Source: a virus
DNA: 30,467 nt
Direction: 5' to 3' (one strand)
Virus record (IMG/VR): IMGVR_UViG_3300042981_000030
Location: 1-30,467 of that record
Shown one piece after another: positions 7,882 through 16,191 of this stretch. The position numbers and the translations under genes were made by a program. The notes below the pieces were generated by a model. The model did not search any database and had not been told where the DNA came from. It saw nothing but the letters and a program-made list of their open reading frames with translations. Positions within the stretch are counted from its first letter, which is position 1. Every line of letters begins with the position of its first letter.

Positions 7882-8888
7882 TAGTGCCTCGCCCAAGATA
7901 ACCTTGTTACTAGGGTCAAACGCTTAGTGTTGTCCTTTGTAAACTTCGGACTCCAGCTAGTTTGAAACATTGGAACCCTTGCGCCTGTATTGAAAATATT
8001 AACAGTAGTTGCGCCAATACCAGTTCCAAAGTTACCAGTTGCAGGTTCCCACTTAGAGGTTTTATCTCGGTAGTAATTGCCTGCACTATATGTTGAGAAA
8101 CTTAATGAATCCGCAGTAGCATTAGTGCCGCTTGGAGCACCAGCCGTTGTTCCTAGTGTGGCAGTTTCATATGCGTCGTCAAATTCAGAAGAACTCCAAG
8201 CAAATAAATTCTTGCTTGCTTGGAACATGCTTGCAAAACTCCACGGTGATGCCCCGATGTTTGCTGCTCTATGCGTATAAGTGTAAAGTGTTCCACTAAT
8301 TGTAATCGTATTCACCACATCGGCTGATGGTGGATAGATTCGCATTTCATAAATGATCTTAAGTTGATCGCTTGCAGTCTTTACTACAGTTGTTGGTGTG
8401 CCAGTTCCGTCTTTAAACAATTGACGCATCCACATTGTACCTGACGTAGATGCTGTGAAAAATCCAAGTTCAGTTAAATTTCCATTTGACTGTGCTTCTG
8501 TAAAGAGCCTTGTATGCTGCAAAAAAGCATAAGCATTTGCAGGTCCAAATCCGGTTACATCGGCAAAGCCTCCATTACTATTAGTACGAACTCCAGTTTC
8601 AGATACGAGTCCGGCGTCAGTATTTGCTGGAGCTGTTGAGCCTGTACCAACTGCAATGTAATTTAAGAAGGTTGAACTAAGAGAAGTTGAGTTTGAGCCA
8701 AGCAAATCTAGCCCGCCATTGACAATGAGATTCTTAAACTTCAACTCCCTCAATATAATCGGCGGGCCTTTCTTTCCATCCAAGTTTCTTCCTAACTGTA
8801 CAGTTACCCAACCTTCAATCCGCATAGGTGCCGCTTCAAGCTCAAGCACTCTATTACGGGGAATCTTATTGTTAAAAAGCAATGTCAT
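7881..8888 (-). CDS. Probable tail fibre or receptor-binding structural protein
   Basis: The 335-residue protein has an N-terminal beta segment (MRIEGWVTVQLGR; LRELKFKNLIVNGGLDLLG). Next comes a Ser/Thr-rich region (NSTSLSSTFLNYIAVGTGST, then PANTDAGL) that is a frequent signature in phage appendage proteins, where the phrase YIAVGTGSTAP often marks an N-terminal fibre domain. The rest is beta-rich with many Ala, Thr and aromatic residues. The start ATG at 8888 overlaps the stop of the repeat-containing gene (ATGA). It may attach to the adaptor or tail, but no enzymatic or lectin motif is visible. Confidence 0.65.
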   Translation of the reverse strand: MTLLFNNKIPRNRVLELEAAPMRIEGWVTVQLGRNLDGKKGPPIILRELKFKNLIVNGGLDLLGSNSTSLSSTFLNYIAVGTGSTAPANTDAGLVSETGVRTNSNGGFADVTGFGPANAYAFLQHTRLFTEAQSNGNLTELGFFTASTSGTMWMRQLFKDGTGTPTTVVKTASDQLKIIYEMRIYPPSADVVNTITISGTLYTYTHRAANIGASPWSFASMFQASKNLFAWSSSEFDDAYETATLGTTAGAPSGTNATADSLSFSTYSAGNYYRDKTSKWEPATGNFGTGIGATTVNIFNTGARVPMFQTSWSPKFTKDNTKRLTLVTRLSWARH

Positions 8889-10108
8889 GCTAATGTCCCC
8901 GATTGGATTTGCTGTACAATATCTAACGAATCTATATCGAACAGCGTATGGACAATTACAATTGCTACAAGAGTTCCACTTTGGATCTGTTGTATTATAT
9001 CCATTTCGTCGTTGTCGAAAAGATCATGTACAATAACAACGACTGGAAGTGTGCCACTTTGAATTGCTTGAGCTATATCAAGTGAATCTTTATCAAACAA
9101 TTCATGAGTTATAACAAGTAAAGCCAGCGTGCCACTTTGGATTAACTGACTTATATCAAGAGATTCAATATCGAAAGTCGTATAGTTAATAACAATAACA
9201 TCAAGTAAGCCACTTTGAATCAGTTGCTCAATGTCTAGTTCATCTTCTGGTAATACAAAAGGATAGAGTGTTGATTCAAGCCTACCAAAACTATACTGTC
9301 CTAATGCCGTGTTTCTAATTGAATATAAAACAGCAATACGATTATCAGTTGTTCTAAACACATCTTCCAAGAAGTAGTTTACATCCAAACCTGTTACTGG
9401 TGTAGCATAGGCTGGATCGTATCTGTCTCTCTGCTGTCTATACTCAAGCGTATTGCCATTGATATAAAACAACAAAACGTCACTGTTACTTGTATCGTCT
9501 AAGTCATCAAGAACTAAACGTGGTGTTCTACCCGCTGTAAAGTTTGTCAAGGCAAATGCGCTGATCGTAGAATCGAACCAGTAGAGCCAAACTCTACCAG
9601 CAATTTCTAAACAAACGACAGCGCGAGCAGCTTGCTCAAATGCTAAATCAATCTCAACAGCTTCACCAGTGTAATTAAATAGCGCGACCTCTGCTTCCCA
9701 ATCATTGTTGGCTGCATTAGCCCTTGATAAGTAAACAATGCCATCAATTGCTCTTGCTCGCCAAACTCTAGCTGTTGGTCCAAGTGATACATCAGCAATA
9801 TCCTCTGGGCCGATACTGTATGCTGTTAAGTAATCAAAACTAAGAGCATCTGGACGTTTGGTGAATGAAGCATTATCACTAACAGTTACATCACTAGCGT
9901 TTAATTCTGCTTCAAACTCTCTCAATCCTGCGTCACTAGTAACTGGTTCGTTTCCTTCTACAACTGGCGGGTCTTGGCCCGGAACTTCAACCACTTCAAA
10001 TGTATGACAATCCTTCTTAATAATAACAGGACGGGCAGGCTGATCTTCTATGCTTACATTCACAGCGCTAGAACTTTCAGCCGTAACCTCAGTCCTGCAA
10101 TCAGACAT
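8885..10108 (-). CDS. Virion protein with five C-terminal 26-residue repeats
   Basis: The 407-residue protein has an acidic N-terminal region (about 1-85), a beta-rich centre (about 90-285, with motifs GIVYLSRANAANNDW and CLEIAGRVWLYWF like propeller blades), and a C-terminal array of near-identical 26-residue units from about residue 287. The unit is D-x-D-S-L-D-I-x-Q-x-I-Q-S-G-T-L followed by a hydrophobic V/I stretch and H-x-L-F. Four full copies are followed by a fifth that stops after GTLA. No signal peptide is present. It lies between the adaptor and a fibre gene, so it is probably a tail or head-tail protein. The repeats may form stacked strand-helix units; no family is recognised. Confidence 0.75.
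   Translation of the reverse strand: MSDCRTEVTAESSSAVNVSIEDQPARPVIIKKDCHTFEVVEVPGQDPPVVEGNEPVTSDAGLREFEAELNASDVTVSDNASFTKRPDALSFDYLTAYSIGPEDIADVSLGPTARVWRARAIDGIVYLSRANAANNDWEAEVALFNYTGEAVEIDLAFEQAARAVVCLEIAGRVWLYWFDSTISAFALTNFTAGRTPRLVLDDLDDTSNSDVLLFYINGNTLEYRQQRDRYDPAYATPVTGLDVNYFLEDVFRTTDNRIAVLYSIRNTALGQYSFGRLESTLYPFVLPEDELDIEQLIQSGLLDVIVINYTTFDIESLDISQLIQSGTLALLVITHELFDKDSLDIAQAIQSGTLPVVVIVHDLFDNDEMDIIQQIQSGTLVAIVIVHTLFDIDSLDIVQQIQSGTLA
8888..9250 (-). repeat. Coding tandem repeat, 78-bp period (26 residues), 4.6 copies
   Basis: Read on the minus strand, the codons for residues 287-407 of the gene repeat every 78 bases. The core encoding DIxQxIQSGTL is the best conserved part at both protein and DNA level (on the plus strand, forms of cactttgaat recur near 9056, 9137 and 9211). 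Bases differ between copies mostly at third positions, so selection on the protein seems to hold the pattern. The last copy is cut by the stop codon. Confidence 0.85.
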
Positions 10109-10754
10109 CGTAATCTGGCCTCATAGCGTTTAGTGCCGCATAGTGCGTATCTACTTCTTCCTTGGATTCGACAGGCTTCAGGCCAGAAAATAATGAAGTC
10201 CAGAAGCCTTTAATTTCTTTTGCCTTCTCTGTATCACCAAGCTTAATCCATCCACGCCATACAGCACCATAGAGAATTATTTCATCCCACTGGTGAGGTA
10301 AGTTACTTGAAGCGTTGTCGTCGCTTAAATCTTCAAGAACTGTATTATACTTAATTGTGATGGTGTAAACATCATCCGGCGTAGGCCAGAGCTTTACATT
10401 ACAGCCTTCACGCACATAGTTGGTAGGGAAACCATAAGCATCAGAATTGTTAATAATATTCTCTTCGTAATCCCTAATGTCCCACTTACGAAGATATGTA
10501 TGCTCATTGGTGTCAGGATTCTCGATAGAAAGTTGTCTTAACGATTCAAATGGTGAGGGTACGCCGTATAAAGCTGTGCCCTCAACAGTAGGAAACGTAG
10601 CTGAAACTTCTTTCTCTCGAAATGGAAACTTATCTAACAGTTCCCAATAGGCACGATTTAATAATAAATCTGCCGCATCATCATCTAATTCAACATCGTC
10701 TTGACCAAGGTGATCTCTTAATTCATCACGCATAGTCACTAAGTCAATGCTCAT
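10101..10754 (-). CDS. Phage head-tail adaptor protein
   Basis: The 217-residue protein opens with a helix (SIDLVTMRDELRDHLGQDD), an acidic loop, and LLNRAYWELLDKFPFREKE. The centre is a beta domain (ATFPTVEGTALYGVPSPFESLRQLSI), and the C-terminal helices carry LPHQWDEIILYGAVWRGWIKLGDTEKAKE. This order of motifs matches the podovirus adaptor family (gp11 of T7 / gp4 of P22 type), which forms a ring below the portal and carries the tail tube. ATG 10754 overlaps the stop of the preceding small gene (ATGA). Confidence 0.8.
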   Translation of the reverse strand: MSIDLVTMRDELRDHLGQDDVELDDDAADLLLNRAYWELLDKFPFREKEVSATFPTVEGTALYGVPSPFESLRQLSIENPDTNEHTYLRKWDIRDYEENIINNSDAYGFPTNYVREGCNVKLWPTPDDVYTITIKYNTVLEDLSDDNASSNLPHQWDEIILYGAVWRGWIKLGDTEKAKEIKGFWTSLFSGLKPVESKEEVDTHYAALNAMRPDYDV

Positions 10755-10990
10755 GCTACCTTCTCGGCATAAACTGAGATTCTTTCCTCAGTAGGTTCTT
10801 TGACAATGATCGAAATGTAGCAAGGCCCATTCACAATTTCTTCGACGCCCTGTTCAATATTGTTAACTCGGGCAGCGAGCTTAGTATCGCTACCCGAGCT
10901 AACAATACGAAACTTTCCAGCACCCAAGAAGCTAACATGCGACTCCTTGATTACTTTTGCAGGAGCTTGGATTAAGAGTGCCAGCTTCAT
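10751..10990 (-). CDS. Small beta-rich protein upstream of adaptor gene
   Basis: The 79-residue protein is predicted to be mainly strands (MKLALLIQAPAKVIKESHVS, KFRIVSSGSDTK, CYISIIVKEPTEERISVY). There is no signal peptide or membrane helix. It lies between a capsid-decoration-like gene and the adaptor gene and is coupled to the latter by ATGA. A minor capsid or connector role is possible; no family is recognised. Confidence 0.6.
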   Translation of the reverse strand: MKLALLIQAPAKVIKESHVSFLGAGKFRIVSSGSDTKLAARVNNIEQGVEEIVNGPCYISIIVKEPTEERISVYAEKVA

Positions 10991-11000
10991 TGTTACATCC

Positions 11001-11510
11001 TTAGTGAACGTTGACTAAGCAAAGGATAATGTCGCCACCAGCAGCAGCCGTTTCTAATGCGGTTCCAACTAAGCTACCAGACTGTCCAGCAGCTAAGTCA
11101 GTAGTAATAGCACCTACAGCAGCCGCACCAGCAGTAGTACCACCGCTAGTAAGCTTGTCACCAAGCGTAATAGCATCATCGGCAACTACCTTTGCCTTAC
11201 CGTGCGTACAAACTAATACAACTTCGTTAGCCGCAGCAGCCTGAACACCAACATCAATATCATCCTGCAATACTTCATAGTTGGTGGTCTTACCGCCGAC
11301 AACTACACCAATAACAGCATCGTAATCAGCAACATCAGCAGACTTATTGACAGTATGAGCTGCGCTTAAGTAAACAATGTCACCGATGTTTAATGCCGCA
11401 CCAGCCTTAAACTTATGGATAATTCCACCCGGCGAATCACCATCAACTAAATTATCCGGGTCTTCATCACCAGTAAGCCACGGCAGGTTAGTCGCTCTAC
11501 GCGAACCCAT
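11001..11510 (-). CDS. Capsid decoration or head-fibre-like protein
   Basis: The 169-residue protein is rich in Ala, Gly, Val and Asp. It has the pattern HKFKAGAALNIGDIVYLSA, then DYDAVIGVVVGG, then DDAITLGDKLTSGGTTAGA, which is typical of small beta-barrel capsid decoration proteins (DUF2190-type) where a capsid surface protein stabilises the shell. Gene order (just after the major capsid gene) agrees. The Gly/Ala-rich end could be flexible. It starts at ATG 11510, with an AAGGAGG ribosome site immediately upstream. Confidence 0.7.
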   Translation of the reverse strand: MGSRRATNLPWLTGDEDPDNLVDGDSPGGIIHKFKAGAALNIGDIVYLSAAHTVNKSADVADYDAVIGVVVGGKTTNYEVLQDDIDVGVQAAAANEVVLVCTHGKAKVVADDAITLGDKLTSGGTTAGAAAVGAITTDLAAGQSGSLVGTALETAAAGGDIILCLVNVH

Positions 11511-11521
11511 TGAATACCTCC

Positions 11522-12433
11522 TTAAGAGGGATTAGCGCCAACCCAACCACGCGGGTCAACACCCCAAATGAGGAATCGCGTAGTAGTCTTGTACAACGCA
11601 GCACCAGTGTTAAAGTCGAAATCATCCTCCATCTTCACAGGCCGACGCACGAGTAAGTGTGCATCATTATACCGATTATTGACCATGAAGTAAGACTTCA
11701 AGGACGACTTATAGCGAGAAGTAACAACCTTCATATTACCAAAGCGACGCTTCACAGCATTGTCCTGATTTTCAGCAGTAAACGGTTCCTTGTCACTACC
11801 AAGAATCTGCATAGCACGGTGCATATCACCCGTGTTATTACCGATAATTAACTTATCGGGGAACATCTTAATCGGATCGCCATTGTGGTCCTTCAGCACA
11901 GCGAACAGATCAATCATTGCAGTAAAGCCAGCCATCGAAAATCCGACTTCCTGACTTAAGCGATTAGCCCAAGTGCCAGCAGCATTGAGGAACGTATGAG
12001 AAGTAGAGCACCACGCCAGCCCATCAATGCCCTTATAGGTGTTACCAGTAAAGGCATCGTCAAGGAAACCAGCAGCGCGATATTCATACGTCATACGAGC
12101 TGCATGAGCTAACCACTTTGCAGCCTGCTTCATCTTACTATACTGGTCATCTTCAACAATCTTACGACCAATCTGAACACCGATACCATATTCCTTATCA
12201 ACGCCCATTACCTTCGGACCAATCTTGGGCGATTCATAAGTAATAGCTTCGCCATCATCAAGTTCAATGAGGCGAGAAAGACCAGTCATGATCGTAGCAG
12301 AAACTTCCGGTAAAGAAGTACTGCCAACATTGAGGTAGTCTGGATATTCCGTCTCAAATGCGTCATATTCCTCACGGAAGTCAGAACGCATACCGGGACG
12401 GAATAACAGATTAAATGCGCCTTGAGTCTGCAT
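11522..12433 (-). CDS. Major capsid protein
   Basis: The 303-residue protein looks like an HK97-fold capsid subunit related to Mu gpT-like proteins. Features include N-terminal FRPGMRSDFREEYDAFETEY, a P-loop-like strand (VMGVDKEYGIGVQIGRKIVEDDQY), a long spine helix (MKQAAKWLAHAARMTYEYRA), the exposed segment FTGNTYKGIDGLAWCSTSHT, and a C-terminal strand region (PVKMEDDFDFNTGAALYKTT, then WGVDPRGW). The size is normal for an uncleaved shell protein with a separate scaffold, and a scaffold-like gene lies upstream. It has a good AGGAGC ribosome site. Many copies would assemble into the icosahedral head. Confidence 0.85.
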   Translation of the reverse strand: MQTQGAFNLLFRPGMRSDFREEYDAFETEYPDYLNVGSTSLPEVSATIMTGLSRLIELDDGEAITYESPKIGPKVMGVDKEYGIGVQIGRKIVEDDQYSKMKQAAKWLAHAARMTYEYRAAGFLDDAFTGNTYKGIDGLAWCSTSHTFLNAAGTWANRLSQEVGFSMAGFTAMIDLFAVLKDHNGDPIKMFPDKLIIGNNTGDMHRAMQILGSDKEPFTAENQDNAVKRRFGNMKVVTSRYKSSLKSYFMVNNRYNDAHLLVRRPVKMEDDFDFNTGAALYKTTTRFLIWGVDPRGWVGANPS

Positions 12434-12435
12434 TA

Positions 12436-12939
12436 TTAAGCTCCTGCCGCAATTGCGTCGGTACGGAACTTAACGAAGACAACATTTAAGTCTGCGTCAA
12501 AGTCCACAATGTCAAAGATCTTAGTAACGGTCTCTGTAGTATCAATATACCAAATACCATCAGCATCCTTCACAACGCCGTACTCTTCGCCAACATGAGT
12601 CTGTGCAGCAGTAGTGATCGTAGCCCCACCATCACCAGTAAGCTGAGCACTAAACACAGTCTCAAGATCAGCAACGACGTAACTAAGCTCCTGCTTCCGT
12701 CCCGTAACTACAGTTGGGGAATTAGCAGCATCAAAACCCGGTCGTGAATCAGCCGCTTCCAAGGCAATACCAACGACAGCCTTGTTAGTACCACCAAGGT
12801 GAAGAATTAACTCACCATTCGCATCTTCAGCAAGCAAGGAGCCCTTAATAATTGCTTCGCCAGTCTTATACTTCTGAGACTGAATTAAGGGTACTCCAGT
12901 GCCGCCTCTGCGTGCAAATTGAATTGCACGAGCACCCAT
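12436..12939 (-). CDS. Probable capsid-associated or decoration protein
   Basis: The 167-residue protein has a basic start (MGARAIQFARRGGTGVP) followed by strands (KYKTGEAIIKGSLLAEDANG, NKAVVGIALEAADSRPGFD) like the DUF2190-type protein two genes downstream. The middle resembles small beta-barrel decoration proteins, and the end is acidic-hydrophobic. It lies directly before the major capsid gene, two bases apart. The AAGGAG ribosome site at its start is strong, which suits a protein needed in many copies. The specific role is inferred from context. Confidence 0.65.
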   Translation of the reverse strand: MGARAIQFARRGGTGVPLIQSQKYKTGEAIIKGSLLAEDANGELILHLGGTNKAVVGIALEAADSRPGFDAANSPTVVTGRKQELSYVVADLETVFSAQLTGDGGATITTAAQTHVGEEYGVVKDADGIWYIDTTETVTKIFDIVDFDADLNVVFVKFRTDAIAAGA

Positions 12940-12951
12940 CGTGATAACTCC

Positions 12952-13452
12952 TTAAGTGTTGTTAAACAATTGAGCCGCGATTTCCTGTCCCTGCACACTA
13001 CTTGTTGAACTTTCATTAATTACTGGCAAAGGACTTCCCTGCTGAATTTCTCTTTCCTCTGCCACTGCGGCGCGATTATCACGATTAGCCTTGCCGTGCA
13101 TTTGAATAAACTTCTCATTCCTAATTTCGTCAATCAGTTCCTTAGTCTCTCTCGATGTAGTCATAAAAATCACATCAGCAACTCTACCCTCTCCACTACC
13201 ACTACCATGCAAGGAGCGCTTAGGTGAATACTCCTTGTCAATTTCAAAGCCTAACGTTTCCATTCTTGCAATTTCACCCGGATCATTAGGCACCCACTCG
13301 CCATAAAGTTCTGGGGGTAAATCAACTTTAAGCCTGTCAACAGTAATGCCACGGTCAAGAACTTCAACTAACTTTGCCTTCTTCTGGGACCGTGTTAAGA
13401 CTTCAGGATTGTCAGTCTTAACATCAACTTCTACTACCCGTTGCTGTGACAT
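12952..13452 (-). CDS. Conserved-type head-module protein of unknown function
   Basis: The 166-residue protein is soluble and charged. The central part (RGITVDRLKVDLPPELYGEW, then PNDPGEIARMETLGFEID) and the following ETKELIDEIRNEKF are patterns I associate with a small protein encoded between scaffold and capsid genes in podoviruses. The C-terminal third is low-complexity, rich in Gln, Ser, Glu and Asn. It starts at ATG 13452, sharing a base with the scaffold stop (TAATG). It could be an assembly co-factor. Confidence 0.6.
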   Translation of the reverse strand: MSQQRVVEVDVKTDNPEVLTRSQKKAKLVEVLDRGITVDRLKVDLPPELYGEWVPNDPGEIARMETLGFEIDKEYSPKRSLHGSGSGEGRVADVIFMTTSRETKELIDEIRNEKFIQMHGKANRDNRAAVAEEREIQQGSPLPVINESSTSSVQGQEIAAQLFNNT

Positions 13453-14198
13453 TACTTAATCCCCTTCCACGTTCCTACATCCGGATCAGCCTCAAGATAA
13501 TTAATATACTGCTCTGGTGTCATATTAAAGCGCCGTGCAATATCACGCTCAGCTTCAGTTAATTCACGAGTCTTAGGTTGATTGTTATTAGATGCCCTCG
13601 GTGGTGCTGGTGCTGAAGGCGGTAAATGCGGAGGATTAGGATTGTTAGACACAGATGGCTTCTCTACAGGCTTAGGTTGTGAATTGGGTAACAATCCTGC
13701 TTGCTTTGCTCCATAAATGCTAAGAATAGCAGCCTGCATGTTCTGTAACGTCGGCTCGCTATTTCGCATTGCTTCATCTACATATGGAGCAATATCCTTG
13801 TAGATGTTATACAGATTCGGAACCTGAGCTAACTCATTCTTAAGTCTTTCATATGCTTGCTGCTTCCCATATTCTTGACGAAACTCAAGCAATGGAGCTA
13901 CGATTGACGAGAGTTCCTCACGAATTAACTTACGCGGATCTTGGAATAACAGCTTTGAATCTTCTTCTGGACTATGCTGAGGCGTTTTATTTTGCTCAGC
14001 TAACTTCGCTTGTAATTCTTGATTCTGCCTATGCAAATCAGCTAAGGCTCGACGATTTAATTCAGCAAGCTCGGCCTGAAGATTATTAGTAGGGACTTCT
14101 GTACTCTTCGGCTGGTCTTGCGGCTTTGGCTCTTCCGTGCTCGTCGGTGGAGAATTGTTCGGGTCTTCCTGACTGTTCAACTCTTCGTTCTCCGGCAT
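13452..14198 (-). CDS. Scaffold-like head assembly protein
   Basis: The 248-residue protein has the layout expected of a phage scaffold: an acidic, Pro/Glu/Gln-rich disordered start (about 1-40), a long charged coiled-coil (about 42-75: QAELAELNRRALADLHRQNQ...), a helical middle (LIREELSSIVAPLLEFRQEY), a Pro/Asn-rich linker (about 175-212) and a small C-terminal helical unit (LTEAERDIARRFNMTPEQYI, then EADPDVG) that probably contacts the capsid protein. Such proteins guide capsid assembly and then leave the head. No protease gene is visible in the window. Confidence 0.75.
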   Translation of the reverse strand: MPENEELNSQEDPNNSPPTSTEEPKPQDQPKSTEVPTNNLQAELAELNRRALADLHRQNQELQAKLAEQNKTPQHSPEEDSKLLFQDPRKLIREELSSIVAPLLEFRQEYGKQQAYERLKNELAQVPNLYNIYKDIAPYVDEAMRNSEPTLQNMQAAILSIYGAKQAGLLPNSQPKPVEKPSVSNNPNPPHLPPSAPAPPRASNNNQPKTRELTEAERDIARRFNMTPEQYINYLEADPDVGTWKGIK

Positions 14199-14448
14199 TA
14201 GAAACCTCGGGCTTAAAATGGTTTAGACTTTCCAACGAATTAACTACTAAATCAATTCCTCTTATTATTCCCCGCTTTTCATAAGCATCTTGTGGTTGAG
14301 AAAAACTGATTAATGCTTCTGCTGCGGACTTTCTAAGGTTGAGCAATAGGCGCCGCAGATGGGGCCAGTAATCCGTTGCCGGAAGGTTGGATAATTCCTC
14401 CACTTCCGCCAGCGTTAGGTATTGCGTTAGATCCATTGATGGCTGCAT
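14086..14448 (-). CDS. Small portal-adjacent protein overlapping both neighbours
   Basis: The 120-residue frame starts at ATG 14448 with AAGGAG ten bases upstream and overlaps the portal gene by 116 bases and the scaffold gene by 113 bases. Only about 134 bases are its own. Its core (ATDYWPHLRRLLLNLRKSAA, then SFSQPQDAYEKRGIIRGIDL) matches the helix-rich small protein often encoded between portal and scaffold in podoviruses, with the typical W-x-x-L-R and RG-I-RG-I pattern. This, rather than length, is why I accept it. Its C-terminal tail, which overlaps the scaffold gene, is low-complexity and basic. Confidence 0.65.
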   Translation of the reverse strand: MQPSMDLTQYLTLAEVEELSNLPATDYWPHLRRLLLNLRKSAAEALISFSQPQDAYEKRGIIRGIDLVVNSLESLNHFKPEVSNAGERRVEQSGRPEQFSTDEHGRAKAARPAEEYRSPY

Positions 14449-16189
14449 TTTCGATTAGCTCCTTAATGATTATACGATCAATGTTCTTAATCTTATAAGA
14501 TTCAAGAATTTGCTTCATGGCTTCGGTACTAGCAACAAGACCCTTACGAGTGATGTTCTGCACCAACTGTCCATCGCCGCTAAGCTGAGCTAATTGCAGC
14601 AGACTGGTGTAGTATTGTGTAATCATTCCTGCAATTTGTACCCAATTCTGCCGATCTACAATATCGTTCTCTTGTTCACCAGTAAGGCCGAAATGAAGAA
14701 TCAATCCATCTCTAATCAGCTCTTGAGGCAGCGTGAGCATTTGTTTTACTAATGGCCCACCCGAAACTAAATCAAAATACTCAAGATTGTGTGGCCCATA
14801 CTGCTGAATGTTTACTGCAATATCAATTACGATTTCATTAAGGAAACTCTTAATGTTGCCAAAGACATAATCGAACTTCTTTCTTCCTTCTTGAATACGC
14901 TGCAAGTCTCCGGTAGCTGTACCGGGAGTGCCAACTTGTGGCATACCAAGAGTAACTTCGTTAACGCTAGTTCTTTGTTGACTATAGATGAGCGATTGCT
15001 GTTCATTGTTGTATGCACTTGGATAAATCTCGCCTAATTGTACGGATTCTAAGTGCGTCATGTCATCAAGGAACCACATCTTGCCCGGAAAAATTGGTTC
15101 ATTCGGGCCATAACCGCTCATTCTACTTACTTTAAACATTCGCATATTAGCGAGCGTTGCATTATCCAAACGCTGCCTATGCTGCGTCGTAATCTCCTTT
15201 TGGAATTGCTTATTCTGTTTTATAATGCCAATGCCAGTCCAACGATGTTCAATTGGAATATAGACACCAACACGATATGGTCTGTGTAAATCTTCATACC
15301 AATTATAACGAATACTAATGATCTGTCTTGATTCTTTATGGTAATGAACTACGATTTCTCTAAATCTTCCATTGTTTGCTACATCGTAGCTTAGCCAAAT
15401 TTCTACAATGGTAAATCTCTCTGGCATATGAGGAACACGCTTCTCAAGCTCTTCTTGGCTTCTCTCATATGCTGCGCCAGACGAGTTATCGAACGATTCA
15501 GTGTTGTAATAACTCTTTAAATTCTCATAAGCTTCAGGCTTAAACAGCCCACTATCGCAATGAAGCCTAATTTCATTTGCTGTAAAGCTATGCTCTTCGC
15601 CACACCAAGGAGCTGTTTGAGGATCTCGTGATGTATATGGCATTAAGAAGCGACTAAGAGGAACTGTATCAGCAGTTGCTCCCTGTTTTGTGATTACAGG
15701 AAACTCCATTTCCTCTTCACCTACCTTGCGAACGCCATACTTAATGTACTTACACCATCCCGCTTTAGCAACACCAGTTCCAAGCTTTTCAATTTCCATA
15801 ATTGCGGGTTCAATTTGCTGCCTAAACTTCAAACGGTCAAGTTCATCACTCATGAACGTTTCAAACTTAGGAGCAACGTCAACCCACATGTCATTCTTCG
15901 GCTCTGCACTAATTTTCTGCTTCAGGCCAAACAACTGAGTCATCGCCCGAGCGTGAATAGCCTCAAAAGCGATGGCAGAAAGAGGAATTATGATTGTAGC
16001 AGCACCACTAAACGGAAATGAACGCTTTTCTGACTTAGGTTCTGCCCAATAATCTCGCTGCGCTGAAATTAATTCATCAAGGAAGGCACCACGCTCTGCA
16101 TAGTGGTTAAGTAATTCCTCGTCAAGATACATTTTCAGCGCATTTTCTATCTCTTCACCTAAATTAAGCTGACGAGGATAATCTGGCAC
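14333..16189 (-). CDS. Portal protein
   Basis: The 618-residue protein starts with GTG at 16189, two bases after the terminase stop. It has a podovirus portal pattern: an N-terminal helix (LGEEIENALKMYLDEELL), KRSFPFSGAATIIIPLSAIA, a wing region (FRQQIEPAIMEIEKLGTGVA), strands with Trp/Tyr (IRYNWYEDLHRPYRVGVYIP) and IEHRWTGIGIIKQNKQFQKE, then stem/crown helices. The segment GTPGTATGDLQRIQEGRKKF is typical of the portal wall region. Twelve copies would form the ring through which DNA enters and leaves the head. It lies directly after TerL, as usual. The C-terminus is Gly/Pro/Ala-rich. Confidence 0.85.
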   Translation of the reverse strand: MPDYPRQLNLGEEIENALKMYLDEELLNHYAERGAFLDELISAQRDYWAEPKSEKRSFPFSGAATIIIPLSAIAFEAIHARAMTQLFGLKQKISAEPKNDMWVDVAPKFETFMSDELDRLKFRQQIEPAIMEIEKLGTGVAKAGWCKYIKYGVRKVGEEEMEFPVITKQGATADTVPLSRFLMPYTSRDPQTAPWCGEEHSFTANEIRLHCDSGLFKPEAYENLKSYYNTESFDNSSGAAYERSQEELEKRVPHMPERFTIVEIWLSYDVANNGRFREIVVHYHKESRQIISIRYNWYEDLHRPYRVGVYIPIEHRWTGIGIIKQNKQFQKEITTQHRQRLDNATLANMRMFKVSRMSGYGPNEPIFPGKMWFLDDMTHLESVQLGEIYPSAYNNEQQSLIYSQQRTSVNEVTLGMPQVGTPGTATGDLQRIQEGRKKFDYVFGNIKSFLNEIVIDIAVNIQQYGPHNLEYFDLVSGGPLVKQMLTLPQELIRDGLILHFGLTGEQENDIVDRQNWVQIAGMITQYYTSLLQLAQLSGDGQLVQNITRKGLVASTEAMKQILESYKIKNIDRIIIKELIENAAINGSNAIPNAGGSGGIIQPSGNGLLAPSAAPIAQP

Positions 16190-16191
16190 AG

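Noticed and set aside
13853-14089. Plus-strand frame of 78 codons opposite the scaffold gene
   Set aside because: Antisense to the coiled-coil region of a well-supported gene, no promoter or ribosome site.
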